A program made the position numbers and the translations under genes. This document shows positions 1 through 11,799 of a DNA stretch of 64,000 bases, piece after piece. Position 1 is the first letter of the stretch, and every line of letters begins with the position of its first letter. The stretch is taken from positions 68,765,741-68,829,740 of the forward strand of contig CM041465.1 of assembly GCA_023213395.1 (NCBI GenBank), in the 5' to 3' direction. Source of the DNA: Cycas panzhihuaensis (Eukaryota > Cycadophyta). A model generated the notes under the pieces. The model was given only the letters and a program-made list of their open reading frames with translations, had not been told where the DNA came from and made no database searches.

Positions 1-376
1 AGATTTGATCCTAACGAGGAGGACACCCTTTTTGAAACAAGGGAATAGGAGGTTCAGGTGCCAAAATCTCAGGAGCTAAAAAGGGAAGGCAACCAAGAAG
101 AAATTACCCCGGTGGGTCTAGGGGCATTGAGCTACCCCCCTCTGCCCACGCGGTACATGCTCAAAAGAAGATTATAGATGTGGGATCTAAAAAATGAGTG
201 GGCAGGTCTCCTGTGAAATTGGTTAGAGAAAGGGAAACGGTTGTCCAGGTGGATCAGGGTAACCAGAAAACTCTTAATGATGGCTTTCTCGAAGGACCCA
301 GACCCAAACCTCGCACTGAAATACGGGACCTGCCCAAAGGGGAGGCCTCAGAGGTCTGGAAGCAAAGGAGGAAGAG
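1..376 (+). pseudogene. LINE1 ORF1 tail and inter-ORF linker (remnant)
   Basis: This lies directly upstream of the ORF2 endonuclease, where L1 LINEs carry the end of ORF1, a nucleic-acid-binding chaperone. The readable peptide is hydrophilic, rich in Glu, Lys and Pro, and broken by stops, like the charged linker after the zinc knuckle in LINE2 ORF1. No zinc knuckle or RNA-binding fold is visible in this part. Assignment rests on position and composition only. Confidence 0.5.
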
Positions 377-3300
377 ATAAAACTCATCTCTTGGAATGTC
401 AGGAGCCTAAATGCCCCTTCAAAACAAAGGATATTAAAAGATTTAAGAATTAGAGAAAGACTAGATCTTATGTTCTTACAAGAAACAAAGTTAAACTTGG
501 ACAACAGTATTAAAGCTAGAAACAAAATATGGAGGAAATATGATGGAGGAAAGTTGATGGCTGGGGGTTTATTGATGATGTGGAACCCGAATGAATGGTC
601 TGGGGAAACTTTTAAGGTGGAAGACTTGTTTATTTCCTTGTGGCTAACCAACAGAAGGAATAACTCAAGATGGTTGGCTGCAAATGTGTATGCTCCAAAC
701 CTTCAAGAGGGTAGGAAGAGGCTTTGGGATAGAATCTTGGCCATTCATATAGATTGAAGAGCTCCCTAGTTACTCGTGAGAGACTTCAACACGGCGTTAT
801 GTCTAGGTGATAAGAAAGGGGGTCAAGAGGGCTAGACAAATAACATGCATGAGTTTGAAGGGTTCTTGTAGAAAGGGCATTTAGCGGACATAAAGTTAAG
901 AGGTTCATCATTCACTTAGTCCAACAAAAGACTGGGCAAGCATTTCATCTAGATTAATCTGGATGGAGTGTTGGTCAACTATGATTGGGTAATAAGCTTT
1001 AGCGACTTCACTTTGGAGACTCTTCCGAAAACAAGATCAAATCACTCTCCCCTTCAACTTCAGTTTTTGGACTCAGAAAAGCACATTAGCTCTCCCTTTA
1101 GATTTGAAATGATGTGGCTCAGACACCCTAACTTCTGGAAAAAAGTGGAGGAATGGTGGAATATCCAAATTCGCGGGTACGCCATGTTTAGATTTACAAA
1201 GAAGCTAGATTGGATGAAAAGACAGGTGAAATTTTGGAACAAGGATGTCTTCCAGAATATACATGAGCTCAAAGACCAAATCAGTACGGACATGAAGGAT
1301 ATTGAATGCAGGATATAGTAGAAGGGCAAATCCCAAGAGTTGGATAAGTTAGAAAGGGATATGGTTGATCACCTCTAGAAGATTCTTATTAAAGAAGAAA
1401 TTCACTGGAGGCAGAAGTCCAGGGCCACCTGGGTCGCTGAAGGGAATAGAAACACTAAATTTTTTCACATGACTATAGTAAGGCATAGAATGAGTAATAG
1501 GATAACCAGCTTCATAAGGAAGATGGCTCGGTTGTTCATTCCATAGAGGAGATGAAGGACCTGGCCAGTGATTATTTCAAAGATCTTTCTGCCGAACCGC
1601 TGGAAGAGAATATGGATGTCATGAAGGATTTATTGAGGAACATTCCTCGCTTGGTTAATGAATCTTAGAAATCATGGCTGACTACTCTTTTTACTTAAGA
1701 AGAGGTCAAATTGGCGATTTTTAGTATGAAAAGAGATAAAGCTCTAGGCCCGGATGGCTTCCCTCCAGGGTTTTTCTAGGAATTTTGGGATATAATCAAG
1801 GATGATCTTATGGAGGCGTTGCAGGAGATTCATTTGAACCATAAGATCCTTCAAGAATAGTAAGCCACATTTCTAGTTCTTATCCCGAAGAAGTAAGGGG
1901 CTAACAGGATGGAGGAGTTCTACTCTATCAGGCTCTGCAATGTCAAATATAAGATTCTAACTAAGGTTATGGTCAATAGATTAAAAAGGATTATGCCTAA
2001 CATAATTTCCCATAATCAAGATGGCATTATTCAAGGTAGACAGGTCACAGATGGTATTATTGTGGTCCATGAAACCATCCACTCAATTAAGGAGAGAAAG
2101 GAACCCATGATGATTATCAAGATTGATCTTTAGAAGGATTTTGATAGTGTCTCATAGGATTGCCTCTTGGAGTGTCTAGAGGCGTTTAGATTTGATGAGA
2201 AATGGCAGGCATGGATAAAGCTTTATATCTCTAGCTCATAATACTCAGTTATTATCAATTGTACCTCATCCAAATTTTTTTTAGGACATAGAGGTTTGAG
2301 AAAAGGTGATCCCATACCTCCCTTCCTCTTTATTTCCATGGTTGAAATGCTAGGCAGAGCCATGGAGGCTACCAAGAGGAAAGGGCTTATTAGAGGACTA
2401 AAACCAAAATCTAGGGTAGACAACATTGTCCACCACCAATTTGTGGATGACAACATCTTTTTAGGGAGGGCATCTATTAAAGATACCTCCATGATTAAAG
2501 AAGGCCTGAGGAGTTTCGAATTAGCCATGAACCATAAGGTTAATTCAAGCAAGAGTAGTGTTTATTTCATAAACACCCCAAGGACTACCCAAAGTAGGAT
2601 TAGTGACATCCTTGAGATGGGAATTAAGATTCTTCCCACAGCTTTCCTTGGTATGCCTCTCCTTATTGGCAAAATGACCAAGGACTTGTGGAACCCTCTT
2701 CTTGACTGAATACAAAGGAAGCTTGCCAGTTCAAAAGGTGCTCTTCTAAATCTAGCAAGGAAGCTTCAACTAGTGGCTACATATCTCCAAAGTATTCTAG
2801 TTTTTTGGATGTCTATCTTTAGAATGCTGACGAGTATATCGAATATATTGGACTCCATCTAGAAGAGATTTCTCTGGTCTGGGGTTGAGAAGAAGGATAG
2901 AATCCACCTGGTGAGCTGGAGCAAAGTATGTAGTCTGAAATGTGCTGGGGGCCTAAATCTGAGAAGAATATCAACTTTCAATCATGCCCTGGTGGCTAAA
3001 TTGGGGTGGTGCTTGATTAAAGGTGGTGAAAGACTATGGGAGAAGATCCTCATCTAGAAGTATCTCCAAGGTGGCTCACTCCTGGAAAACCCGGTTACTC
3101 CCTCTAGCTCAGTGATTTAGAGGAGCATCCTTAAAGCTTGGAACATGGTGAGAGCAGGATTGAAGTGGAAATTAGGCAACATAAACGTTATAAGATTTTG
3201 GGAGGATGCCTAGTATAGGGATAAAGGTTTGAAGCACTTCCTTGAATTAGCCCCCCTCCAGGTCCTATGTGAAAGGACATTTGGCCTCTACATGAGGGAT

Positions 3301-4549
3301 TATTGGACTGGGGCAGGGAGAGACAAAAAGTGGAGGAACTTGGAAGAACTCCAATATGAGAGCTTACTTTAGAACGGCCTTAAGAAGCTTAAAAGGATTT
3401 TAGATAAATGCTATATTCCTAGGATGGCCACAGCAAACACTGTGGTTTGGCCTTTAAACCAATCTGGAGAGTACTCTGTCAAGCAGGGTTATCCCTTCCT
3501 CTGTACTGAGAGAGGAGACAACAGGAATGAGACTCTGGAAGGGGTGTGGAAACTGGACCTCATTCCCAAGATTGCAGTCTTTTGGTGGGTGTGCCTCAGG
3601 AAGAAAATTCTCACTTTAGACAATCTTAAGAAGAGAGGCTTCCACACCACAAATAGATGCATCTTGTGCTGTAGAGCAGAGGAATCTATGGACCATATTT
3701 TCCTCTGGTGTCCATTCTCAAGAGAGGTTTGGGGGCTTTTGATGGGCTCCTTGGGGGTGAAGTGGACTTTTTCTGAGAACGTTATGGACCAATGGTCTTA
3801 TTGGCAGAGTCCCTTTAGGAGCAGAATTTTAAAAAGTCTGTGGAAATGCGCTTTCCCGGTGCTAGCATGGAACATCTAGAAGGAAAGGAATAGAAGATTT
3901 TTTTAGGAGAGATAAATGGACCCGCATACTATTTTCAGTAAAATCCATGCTGAGATCAGTAAGAATGTTGATGATAACAAGGACAAACAAATCGCTCCAC
4001 AGGAAAATGAGATTCTATAAAATTGGAGGATAAAACACATTATTAAGACAGTTAAGGTGAGATCTAGCTCTTGGACTCCTCCGCAAGAGCTCTGGTTAAA
4101 TATTAACTTCAATGTAGCTTCAAAAGGTAACCCTGGGGAGGCAGGGGGCAGAGGAATTTTTAGAGATGCTAAAGGGAATCCTATATGGGCCTTTGTTGAC
4201 TTCTATAATTATTAGAGAAACCATTTTGCAGAAATTTCTGCTATGCTCAAGGGCGTTGATCTAGCTCTAGATGGAGGTCCTAGGAGGTTGGTTATGGAAG
4301 GGGACTCCATATGGGCACTAATAGGTAAGACTTCCCCATACTAGAAATCAATCTATGGTTAAAGATGTTAAGGAGATTTTAAAGGACATGGAGGATGTTC
4401 AGTTTTGCCACACATCTAGGGAAGGTAACAAACTAGCTGATTTTTTGGCTAATTGGGGAGTTAGGCATAAAAATTTTAACATCTGGAGGGATAACTTTCC
4501 TGAGGAACTTATGATTCTAGTTGAGAAAGATAGGATTCATGTTAGCTAG
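377..4549 (+). pseudogene. LINE1 ORF2: endonuclease, RT, zf-RVT, RNase H (broken)
   Basis: ORF2 of an L1 LINE nicks the target and reverse-transcribes its own RNA in place. The endonuclease begins near 377 (ISWNVRSLNAPSK), continues with FLQETK at about 473-490 and a degraded DFNTA near 784, and ends at SNHSPL. RT has the KALGPDGF block near 1738, GLRKGDPIPPFLF near 2294 and FVDD at 2440-2451. The zf-RVT has C-x2-C at 3658-3669 and H-x4-C at 3694-3711. RNase H starts near 4093 but its first catalytic Asp is Asn (codon 4111-4113); the later GDS and REGNKLAD blocks survive. Many stops, mostly TAG, and frame changes break the reading. The true start is uncertain because no clear ATG precedes the endonuclease in frame. 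Confidence 0.93.
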
Positions 4550-4698
4550 CCATGGGGCTTGTCCTGGCTTTTTCTTTGCCTAAACTGTGGGGTTGTCACG
4601 GTCAATATGACTGGGTTGTTGCCTGACCTTTGATGTACTAGGTTGTGGGATCTTATATTCAAACCCAAAATTAATTTATTTTTACCTTATCAAAAAAA
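4550..4698 (+). other. LINE1 3' UTR and A-tail
   Basis: A short 3' UTR follows the RNase H domain and ends TTTACCTTATC followed by an A run at 4692-4698. The same arrangement (GGGCTTGTCATGG-like block, then TACC(T/A)(T/A)ATC plus A run) ends LINE2 and LINE3. In L1-type elements this terminus is where the RT starts first-strand synthesis. Confidence 0.8.
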
Positions 4699-4886
4699 TA
4701 TATAGTTCATTTAACTACAAGTTTAAAGAATTTAATTAGATATTTTGGAGTTACAAGCATTTCTTCCTCATAAACCCCTAAGATGATCATATACTTTTGG
4801 GCCATTTTTTAGGTATTTAGGAAGAATCTCAAAAAAGTAACTATAGATCTATAAATGCTTAGATAATAGCTTTCATTTGAGACCAT
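4699..4886. other. Unassigned AT-rich sequence between LINE1 and element D
   Basis: No coding, LTR or RNA feature was recognised. The last five bases (4882-4886, ACCAT) are the proposed left target-site duplication of element D; the right copy is ACCAC at 9041-9045. Confidence 0.5.
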
Positions 4887-5240
4887 AGTTAGAAAATACT
4901 AAATAGATAGACAAGGTATAGCATCATTTATTTACATAAAAAACTTGAATAGAACAAGCACATAAGATAATAGATTTGATGTGGGAACCCTTTCGGGAAA
5001 AACCCACCACATAAATATAGTATCACATTTCCCACAGAAATATATTATCATATTTTAACAAATCTACATAATATTATAATGGACTTTGATCCTTATTTAT
5101 ATATCATAGGTACCTCAAATAATTACATATGAGTTACATCTATCAGCCCAATATTCCAACACAATATTCCATCAAGAATATTTGCAGAATATTATACCTC
5201 ATTTATATTAGTTGTTAAGTGGTATATCATCACTCTAGCA
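4887..5240 (-). repeat. Element D 3' LTR
   Basis: It aligns with 8713-9040 along its length, including shared blocks such as TAATGGACTTTGATCC / AATGGACTTTAATCC and the TTAGAAAA start. The inner edge is followed by CCCCTCTT (reverse of a polypurine tract), marking it as the 3' LTR of a minus-strand element. Confidence 0.8.
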
Positions 5241-6700
5241 TCCCCTCTTAATATAAATGTAGGGTCTTGAAGTCTTCCCATGGATTAGTCTATTTATTTA
5301 TCCTTGTTGATAGATCTTCCCTCAAGGATAACCTCACCAAATCCTAAATTTACATGAAACTTGATAAAATGATCTTTATTAAGAGCTTGGTGAACACATC
5401 CTCAAGTTAATCTTCACTTAAACAAAACTCAACCTGCATCTTCCTAAGTTGATCTACTCTCAGATGTAATGGTATTATACCTTGAATGTATGTGATTCTT
5501 TGGAAATATCTCCAAGAGTCCCTATAATCATACAACTTCTCTCTCTACACTGACACTCAGTGCATAGTACTTAACTAGCTACTTGACTAAACTAAGAGGT
5601 TAAGCTACTTGAGCCATGGAGATCTCCTCTTTAAGTCTTTATTAAGGAATACTAACATTTTGTTTATTTGATGTGACTCAACTATGAAACTGATAAAATA
5701 AGGATCAATCATACCATAAACAACATAGATACTTGTGCAAATATCTCCTTATAACTAATTTTTTCTTTCTATTTGAAATCCTACATAACAAGATTTTCCA
5801 ACTTACAAACTGATTAACTTATTTAAGGGAGGTTAGGGAACCAAATCCCATATAATACTCCTTCTCTAATGCAGCTCTCCATTGTGAATCTCCTTTCATT
5901 AAAATCATTAGTGTCTATCACGAGTTTGACTAGCATGTTCATCCTTATTTTTCAATCATCCTCTAAGTCTTCAATCGTCACATTGGAGTCATCATTCGTC
6001 CCCCTAGTCTATAATAGAACATGGGATTATAATCCATTCTTCTTCTTGTAATAGTTCCTCATTATCATTCCCACTAGGTCTTGCTTCCATCTCAAATATA
6101 ATGTTAGATACACAAACCTCTATACCTGTTGAACCATGGCTCAGCAAGGGAATGAATAAAGGATAAAATATGTTTTTAGATGATACCTCAATATGATGCA
6201 TTATTAACTCATCAACTTTACATCTAAACTAATCATAATACTCTCCCCTTGCAAATCACATAATTTATAAGCTTTGTTTTGATCATAAACCCCATATAAA
6301 TATACTTCAAACTCATGTGATCCTGCTATTGTGATTTCATCTAAGATATATATAATTAGTGCACCTAAATATCTAATGGAAGATTTCTAACTGGTCTAAT
6401 ACAATTCAGAGGTTATGCCATGAATAACCTTAGGAGGTGCCTTATAAAATGGCTATTATAATAGCTCCTACTAGAAACATAGAAGGTAAATCCTTACTAT
6501 GCACCAAACACCTCCACATCTACATCATGGTACCATTCTTCATCTTGCAATGTAATCTTACTAGGATACATAAGATAACCAACTCTCGTTTAATACCATG
6601 ACCAAGGCAAATTTGATTTTAAGGCTTCTCATCATATACCTTTCTATTCACACTTTAATTTTAACATAAATACATTATTAGATCTACATTAGACTTGTTT
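5241..6700 (-). pseudogene. Element D pol remnants (integrase C-term, RNase H end)
   Basis: On the minus strand a DVFTKLL block near 5370-5400 matches the end of copia RNase H (usual DIFTKPL). A stretch near 6240-6340 reading VYLYGVYDQNKAYKL matches the copia integrase C-terminal block (usual IFIGY...KAYKLY). Only about 850 bp separate them where an intact copia has some 2 kb of linker, RT and RNase H, so much of the RT has gone. Stops occur throughout. I could not place an RT active-site motif. Confidence 0.55.
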
Positions 6701-8701
6701 AGATATGCATAAATGTTGAACCAACATTCAATAGGCCATATACCCCATGCTACTATCTATTTAACCACCCAAAGTATAATGGTCCACCAAGAACTAATAA
6801 CCACTTGTACAAACAAGCCAATAAATAATAATTTTAAACTCTTCACTTCATATATCTGATGTAAAAACACTAATATAATTGAATAAAAAACACCACTTTA
6901 TAATAAATAAATTATAATTTATAATAAATATATAATGATCAATATCACACAACATCATTTATTCAACCTACAGCTTAATATCTTAATAAAACATGCCCCC
7001 TTTTATCAATCAATGAACATACACTAATGTTGATAATTTGCCCATTAATCACACCTTCTTATTAATTAGTGAACTTTACTAACATTGATAATACATGCCT
7101 AACGAACTCTCTCATGTAAACACATGCAACAAGAGCATACCATCACCTCATATCACTCACTTCACCATCAAAAACGTTACCTCATGCATATCTCATATCA
7201 CCATTAAATCTCTAAAACAAGTCATATGCCACATAATGTATAATTAAAATGCATCCACTTGAGAAGATACTTAAAGAATCCCCTTATTCAATCTTGAATA
7301 CAAAATATCATAACATACTTATTCTGCCACTTGAAATAAATCACCATATAACCACTTCAAAGGCTATTAAAATGCATACCTTATTACACTCATATATGAA
7401 ACAAAAGGTGATTCAATATGTTCTTAAAGGACAATAATTATGTAAAGGCAATTACTTTATATGGACAATTAAATTAATCAACCTTAATCACATAATGGCT
7501 TTGCATTAACAAGCGATCAAATACAATACCATAATCATATTCTAAAGGCAACTTTATATGACATAATCATAAGCAACCAATATTTATTAAAAAGAATTTT
7601 AATAAAATAATGGTGAGTAAAAATTTTAATGGCAAGCAAATCAACTCCATGAAATATATCAATGTGGCTTCATATATCAAATGGTTGATATTATTTAATG
7701 TGCAAATGTATCAACTAAATAAACAATGGTGAAATCAATATACAATGGTAATTAGATTTATCCAATATGATTTTGAAATATGTCAAAATACCAAAATAAT
7801 TATAAGTAATAAAATATTAAATGGTGATCAAAATCTAATCAATGTAATGGGTGGCAAGCGATAAAATATCATTGAAATACCTTCATATATGTTAGGCCTA
7901 TATATTATTCCTCTGTATGACTATGATATAAAAATGGAGTGACAACTTTTGACTATAAATAGTGTTCTACATCTAATTCCATGAGGGCAATTTATCTGGT
8001 GACTCATTTATGTCTACAGGCATCTTGATCTTTTCTTATATATTTATATAGTGATCAATATATTTATCAACAAGGGAAATACCTCATATTTTGTTGGTTG
8101 CAAACCCTATTTATGTGATGATCTATATTCACTGTGAATACCTTCAATGAACTTGGTTGCATATACCCTGTGCCTGAATAATATCATTCACACATGGTTA
8201 TAACATGATCTTTACAAGAACTGTAATGCCATACCTTAATGCAAGGCTATGCTTGGTGTCTACATAATGAAGATAATAGTAATTTCATCTATAATACACT
8301 CGCTTGATCGAAGGCTATGCTTTAATTCACTACAAACTAAATGGAAAATAAAATAATCAAATCTGGCATATTTATTAGATTCAAAACGAATATAAATGGC
8401 TGGCAATTGATTAAATAAGGGATACACATTTGCAAATAGGGAACACCAGCCTACGCTTCATACCTAGACACCTACACAAAACAAAAAGAACCTTCTACTC
8501 CTCTACACACTTTCAAAGATCATTGAATCCCTATAAAATAGATAACAAAAGGCATCAAGATTTACATGCAATCATTACATCTCCATGGCTACTCTTTTGG
8601 TTGTCGAATAAGTCGATCCTTAAGGGGTGAGCTAGCACTACCTAACAACCAATAATTAGAATAATCCACTTAACATTTACCTACTTGTGCATGATTGTCT
8701 A
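6701..8701. other. Element D interior, AT-rich, no coding recognised
   Basis: This is where gag, protease and the 5' leader of D should lie. It is very AT-rich, with short irregular repeats such as TATCA- and AATGGTGA-like words, and shows no zinc knuckle, DSG protease motif or GAG-pre-integrase block in either strand. Short open frames at 7249-7437 and 8430-8630 look incidental. Confidence 0.45.
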
Positions 8702-8712
8702 CTCTGATACCA
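8702..8712 (-). promoter_or_regulatory. Element D primer-binding site (Met-tRNA type)
   Basis: CTCTGATACCA on the plus strand is the reverse complement of TGGTATCAGAG, complementary to the 3' end of plant initiator Met-tRNA. It abuts the right LTR at 8713, which fixes that LTR as the 5' LTR. Confidence 0.85.
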
Positions 8713-9040
8713 TATTAGAAAACATAAAATATATAGATAAGGCATAAGATCATTTATGTATACAAAAGACTCAAACAAAATAAGCACACGGGATAATAAA
8801 TTTGATGTGTAAACCCTTTTGGAAAAAATCCATCATAGAAATATATTATCAATTTTGATAAATCTATGTAATATTAGAATGGACTTTAATCCTTATTTAT
8901 AGATAATAAGTGTCTCAAATACTTACAAATGAGTTACATCTATTGGCCCAATATTACAATATAAAATTACATTAAGAATATTCATGTAATATTATGTCTC
9001 ATTTATATTAGTCAACAAGTGATCTAATATCACTCTAAGA
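8713..9040 (-). repeat. Element D 5' LTR
   Basis: Partner of 4887-5240, adjoining the PBS. Shared blocks run throughout, with many C/T and G/A differences and small gaps, so the insertion is old. Confidence 0.8.
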
Positions 9041-9172
9041 ACCACTCTCTCTCCAATCTGTATACTATAATTTTTTATATAAATCCATACAATTATATGG
9101 TCATATGTGCAAATCCTAGTTTAATCTATTTTTCTTGTTCTTACACTTACAAATATTAGTTACTTTTTAAAA

Positions 9173-10140
9173 ATGGTTGTCTCATTCTATCTTTGTGAAG
9201 TGGACAAACTAAACGGACAAAACTATAACATCTAGAAGGTAAAAATGTAGGGATTACTAATGGGGAAAAAAAATGCCTAGGAGATAGTAATAGGTAAATA
9301 AACCAAACCAACTAATGCTACACTCATAGGTAATTAAGAAGAAAGAGATATATTGGCTCTATCTACAAGTTTGTTATCTATAGGAGATACCATAATAAAA
9401 CATGTTAATTCAGTCACCTCCTTATCTCAAGCCTAGAATATTTTAACCTCATTATACATTTAGAAAAATGAAGCACAAATCATCTCACTTAGAGAACTAT
9501 TATATAGAATCTATCTCAAAGAATGAGAGAAAGTAACTGACTTTATAACAAAGATTATTGAAATCAAAAGTGGCTTAGCATCTACAAGAGAAACCCTAAT
9601 AGATGTTGAACTTATTTGGCTAATTATTAACAAATTGTTAAAATTATTTAACACCATGGTAAATACACTTATTATAGGAGGCCATACTACATGTCATTTG
9701 ATACCTTAACTAATCATATGCTACAACAAAAGCAAAGAAATAGATGATATGAAGAAGACATAGATATTAAAGAAGCATTCACACCCAAGTTAAATATGGA
9801 AGGTAAAGGATAATCAAGGAACATATGGAGAGGACATGGTACAAACACTAAAGGATGGGTCAAATCTCTAACTAGATCACCTTTTCACTAGAACGATGAG
9901 GAAGAGGCTCTTAGGGATCAAAAGGAAGACTAAGAAAAACCAAAGAATGTTTCCATTGTAGAAGGTATGGTCACTTATATAGTGGATGTAGATTACAAAG
10001 CTCACAAAATTATTACTATTGTGGGTGAATAAGACACTCCTAGAACTATTGTCCATAGAAGTAAGCAAAGATCTAGAGAGGAAAAAGAGTAGAAGGAAAT
10101 TATAACAAAGAATAGGAAGAACAAGAGGAAGAAACTACAT
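9173..10140 (+). pseudogene. Element E gag with CCHC zinc knuckle (broken)
   Basis: Gag forms the virus-like particle and binds the element RNA. From ATG 9173 the frame reads ...EVDKLNGQNYNI, the usual copia gag N-terminal block, then GLLMGKK. Many TAG stops follow. The nucleocapsid knuckle CFHCRRYGHLYSGC is intact at 9948-9989 (C-x2-C-x4-H-x4-C). The start was chosen because ATG 9173 is in frame with the LNGQNY block with no stop between. Confidence 0.82.
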
Positions 10141-11480
10141 TCATCACAACTTTATCTATACGTACTAATAAAGATAAAGATTGGTACATAGATTCAGGAG
10201 TGTCACATAATGGGTAAGAAAGAATGGTTTAAAACATTATGAACATACTTCCTTAAAAAAAATTATTAAACTCAATGAGAACTTTCCTCTACAAATCTAA
10301 GTGAAAGGCATTATTACTATTGAAATTGATGGGAAATTTTTAAAAATTAGAGAAGTCTTATATATACCTAATTTAAAAAGAAATTTATTATATATATCCT
10401 AATTAAAGAAGAAAGGTCTACAAGTTGTATTTAATGTAGATAAGAGCTATCATATCCGTGACACGAAGAAAAATAAAATTGCAATAGAAAGAGGGATTAA
10501 AATTAGTAATCTCTATAAGTTAATTTCAATATATATTTTGTTTAACACTTCTATAAAATCTTTTATTATTAATACCACTATTAATAAAATTTAGTCTTTC
10601 AAATATGGGCATACTGCAAGTAGAAAATTGAAATTATTAGAAAAATCTAACATGGTGGGTGGATTACCTGACATGTCCTTTATTTTATTTATTTGTAAAA
10701 GTTATCTGATGGAAAAAAATCATCACATACCCTTTCAACAAAGCATATAGAGAGCACAAAAAAAAATGAAATTAATTTATACAGATTTATATAGGCTAAT
10801 AATAACAAATTTAATAAATAGAGCTAGGCACTTCTTCATATTCATTAATGAATTCTCTAAGAAAACTTGGGTTTGCTTTCTCTCTAGTAAGTTAGAAGCT
10901 CTAGACTACTTTAAAGAATTTAGAGCATGGATTGAACTAGAAAGTGAACACAAGATCAAAATCCTTCATTTAGACAAAGGAGGAGAATATGATTTAAAAG
11001 ATTTTTATCAATTCTATAAAAGAAATGGGATACAAAATAACTGATGACTCTATATACAACCCAATCAAATGGAGTAGATGATCAGATGAATAGGACAATT
11101 ATGGAGATGGCACGAAGCATGATTAGTGAAAAGGATTGATAAAAACATACTAGGTAGAAGTAGTTAATATAATAGCCTATCTTATCAATAAAATCTCAAC
11201 ACATACTTTGGATAAGATAACTCCTAAAGAAGACTAACAGGTAGAAAACCAAATATAAATTATTTTAAAATTTTTGGAAGCAAAGCTTATGTCCACATTC
11301 CTAATAAAAGAAGAACAAAGTTAGATTAGAAAAGTTTAGAATGCATAATGATTAGATATAATAATCAATGTAAGGCATATAAATGCATAGATCTAAAAAT
11401 AAATATGATCTATATAAGTAGAGATGTAGTCTTTGATGAATAGGTCAGTAAAAAGGAAAGAAAATGATGCATACAAATTG
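10141..11480 (+). pseudogene. Element E protease and integrase (broken)
   Basis: The aspartic protease block DWYIDSGVSHN sits at 10179-10211, with D-S-G at 10191-10199. A degenerate GAG-pre-integrase (KYGHTASRKLKLLEK) lies near 10595-10650. The integrase core (10766-11044) keeps FINEFSKKTWV and HLDKGGEYD, where the usual motif is TDNGGEY, then SNGVDDQMNRTIMEMARSM. Integrase inserts cDNA into the genome. Frameshifts and stops separate the pieces. Confidence 0.82.
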
Positions 11481-11799
11481 AAGGAAGCACTCAGATAGAT
11501 ATACCAATTAAAGAAATATTTGAAGTTACCATAGTAGAGGAGGATATATTAGACAGTGAACTTTAAAAAGATAAGACCTCAGAACAACCTTAATTAATTG
11601 AAGGAGAACAAAATGCATCGGAAGAGGAGCAAATTTTAACTCACAGTAGCAGTCATGAATATTCAAAAAATTACCTAAATGGTAGATTAAAACTCTTGAA
11701 GATTCCAAAGGAAATATTTTCTACCACAAAACTAGGTTATAGAAATATCAATGCTTACTATGTTTAATTGAACCATAGAATTTTTTAGAAGTTTATAAT

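Larger units (their letters stand above)
1..4698 (+). mobile_element. LINE1: L1-type non-LTR retrotransposon, 5' end outside window
   Basis: The order ORF1 tail, endonuclease, reverse transcriptase, Cys/His zf-RVT domain, RNase H, short 3' UTR and A-tail is that of plant L1 LINEs carrying a C-terminal RNase H. Its 3' end (GGGCTTGTC... to ...TTATCAAAAAAA) is shared with two other copies in the window, LINE2 and LINE3, so all three belong to one family. The copy is decayed by many in-frame stops. The 5' UTR and most of ORF1 lie upstream of the window, so the upstream target-site duplication cannot be seen. Base composition is less AT-rich than in the flanking LTR elements. Confidence 0.93.
4887..9040 (-). 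mobile_element. Copia-like LTR element D, internally eroded
   Basis: Two similar direct repeats of about 350 and 330 bp bound a 3.5-kb interior. A primer-binding site matching initiator Met-tRNA sits just inside the right LTR, and a purine-rich tract (reverse complement of TCCCCTCTT) just inside the left LTR, so the element reads on the minus strand. Candidate TSD is ACCAT/ACCAC (4 of 5). The interior is shorter than an intact copia element. Only integrase and RNase H scraps are recognisable, so it is a deletion derivative or very old copy. LTR ends are set by alignment and may be off by a few bases. Confidence 0.8.

Noticed and set aside
274-651. 125-residue minus-strand frame
   Set aside because: It is antisense to the LINE1 endonuclease domain, which has the conserved ISWNVRS and FLQETK blocks on the plus strand.
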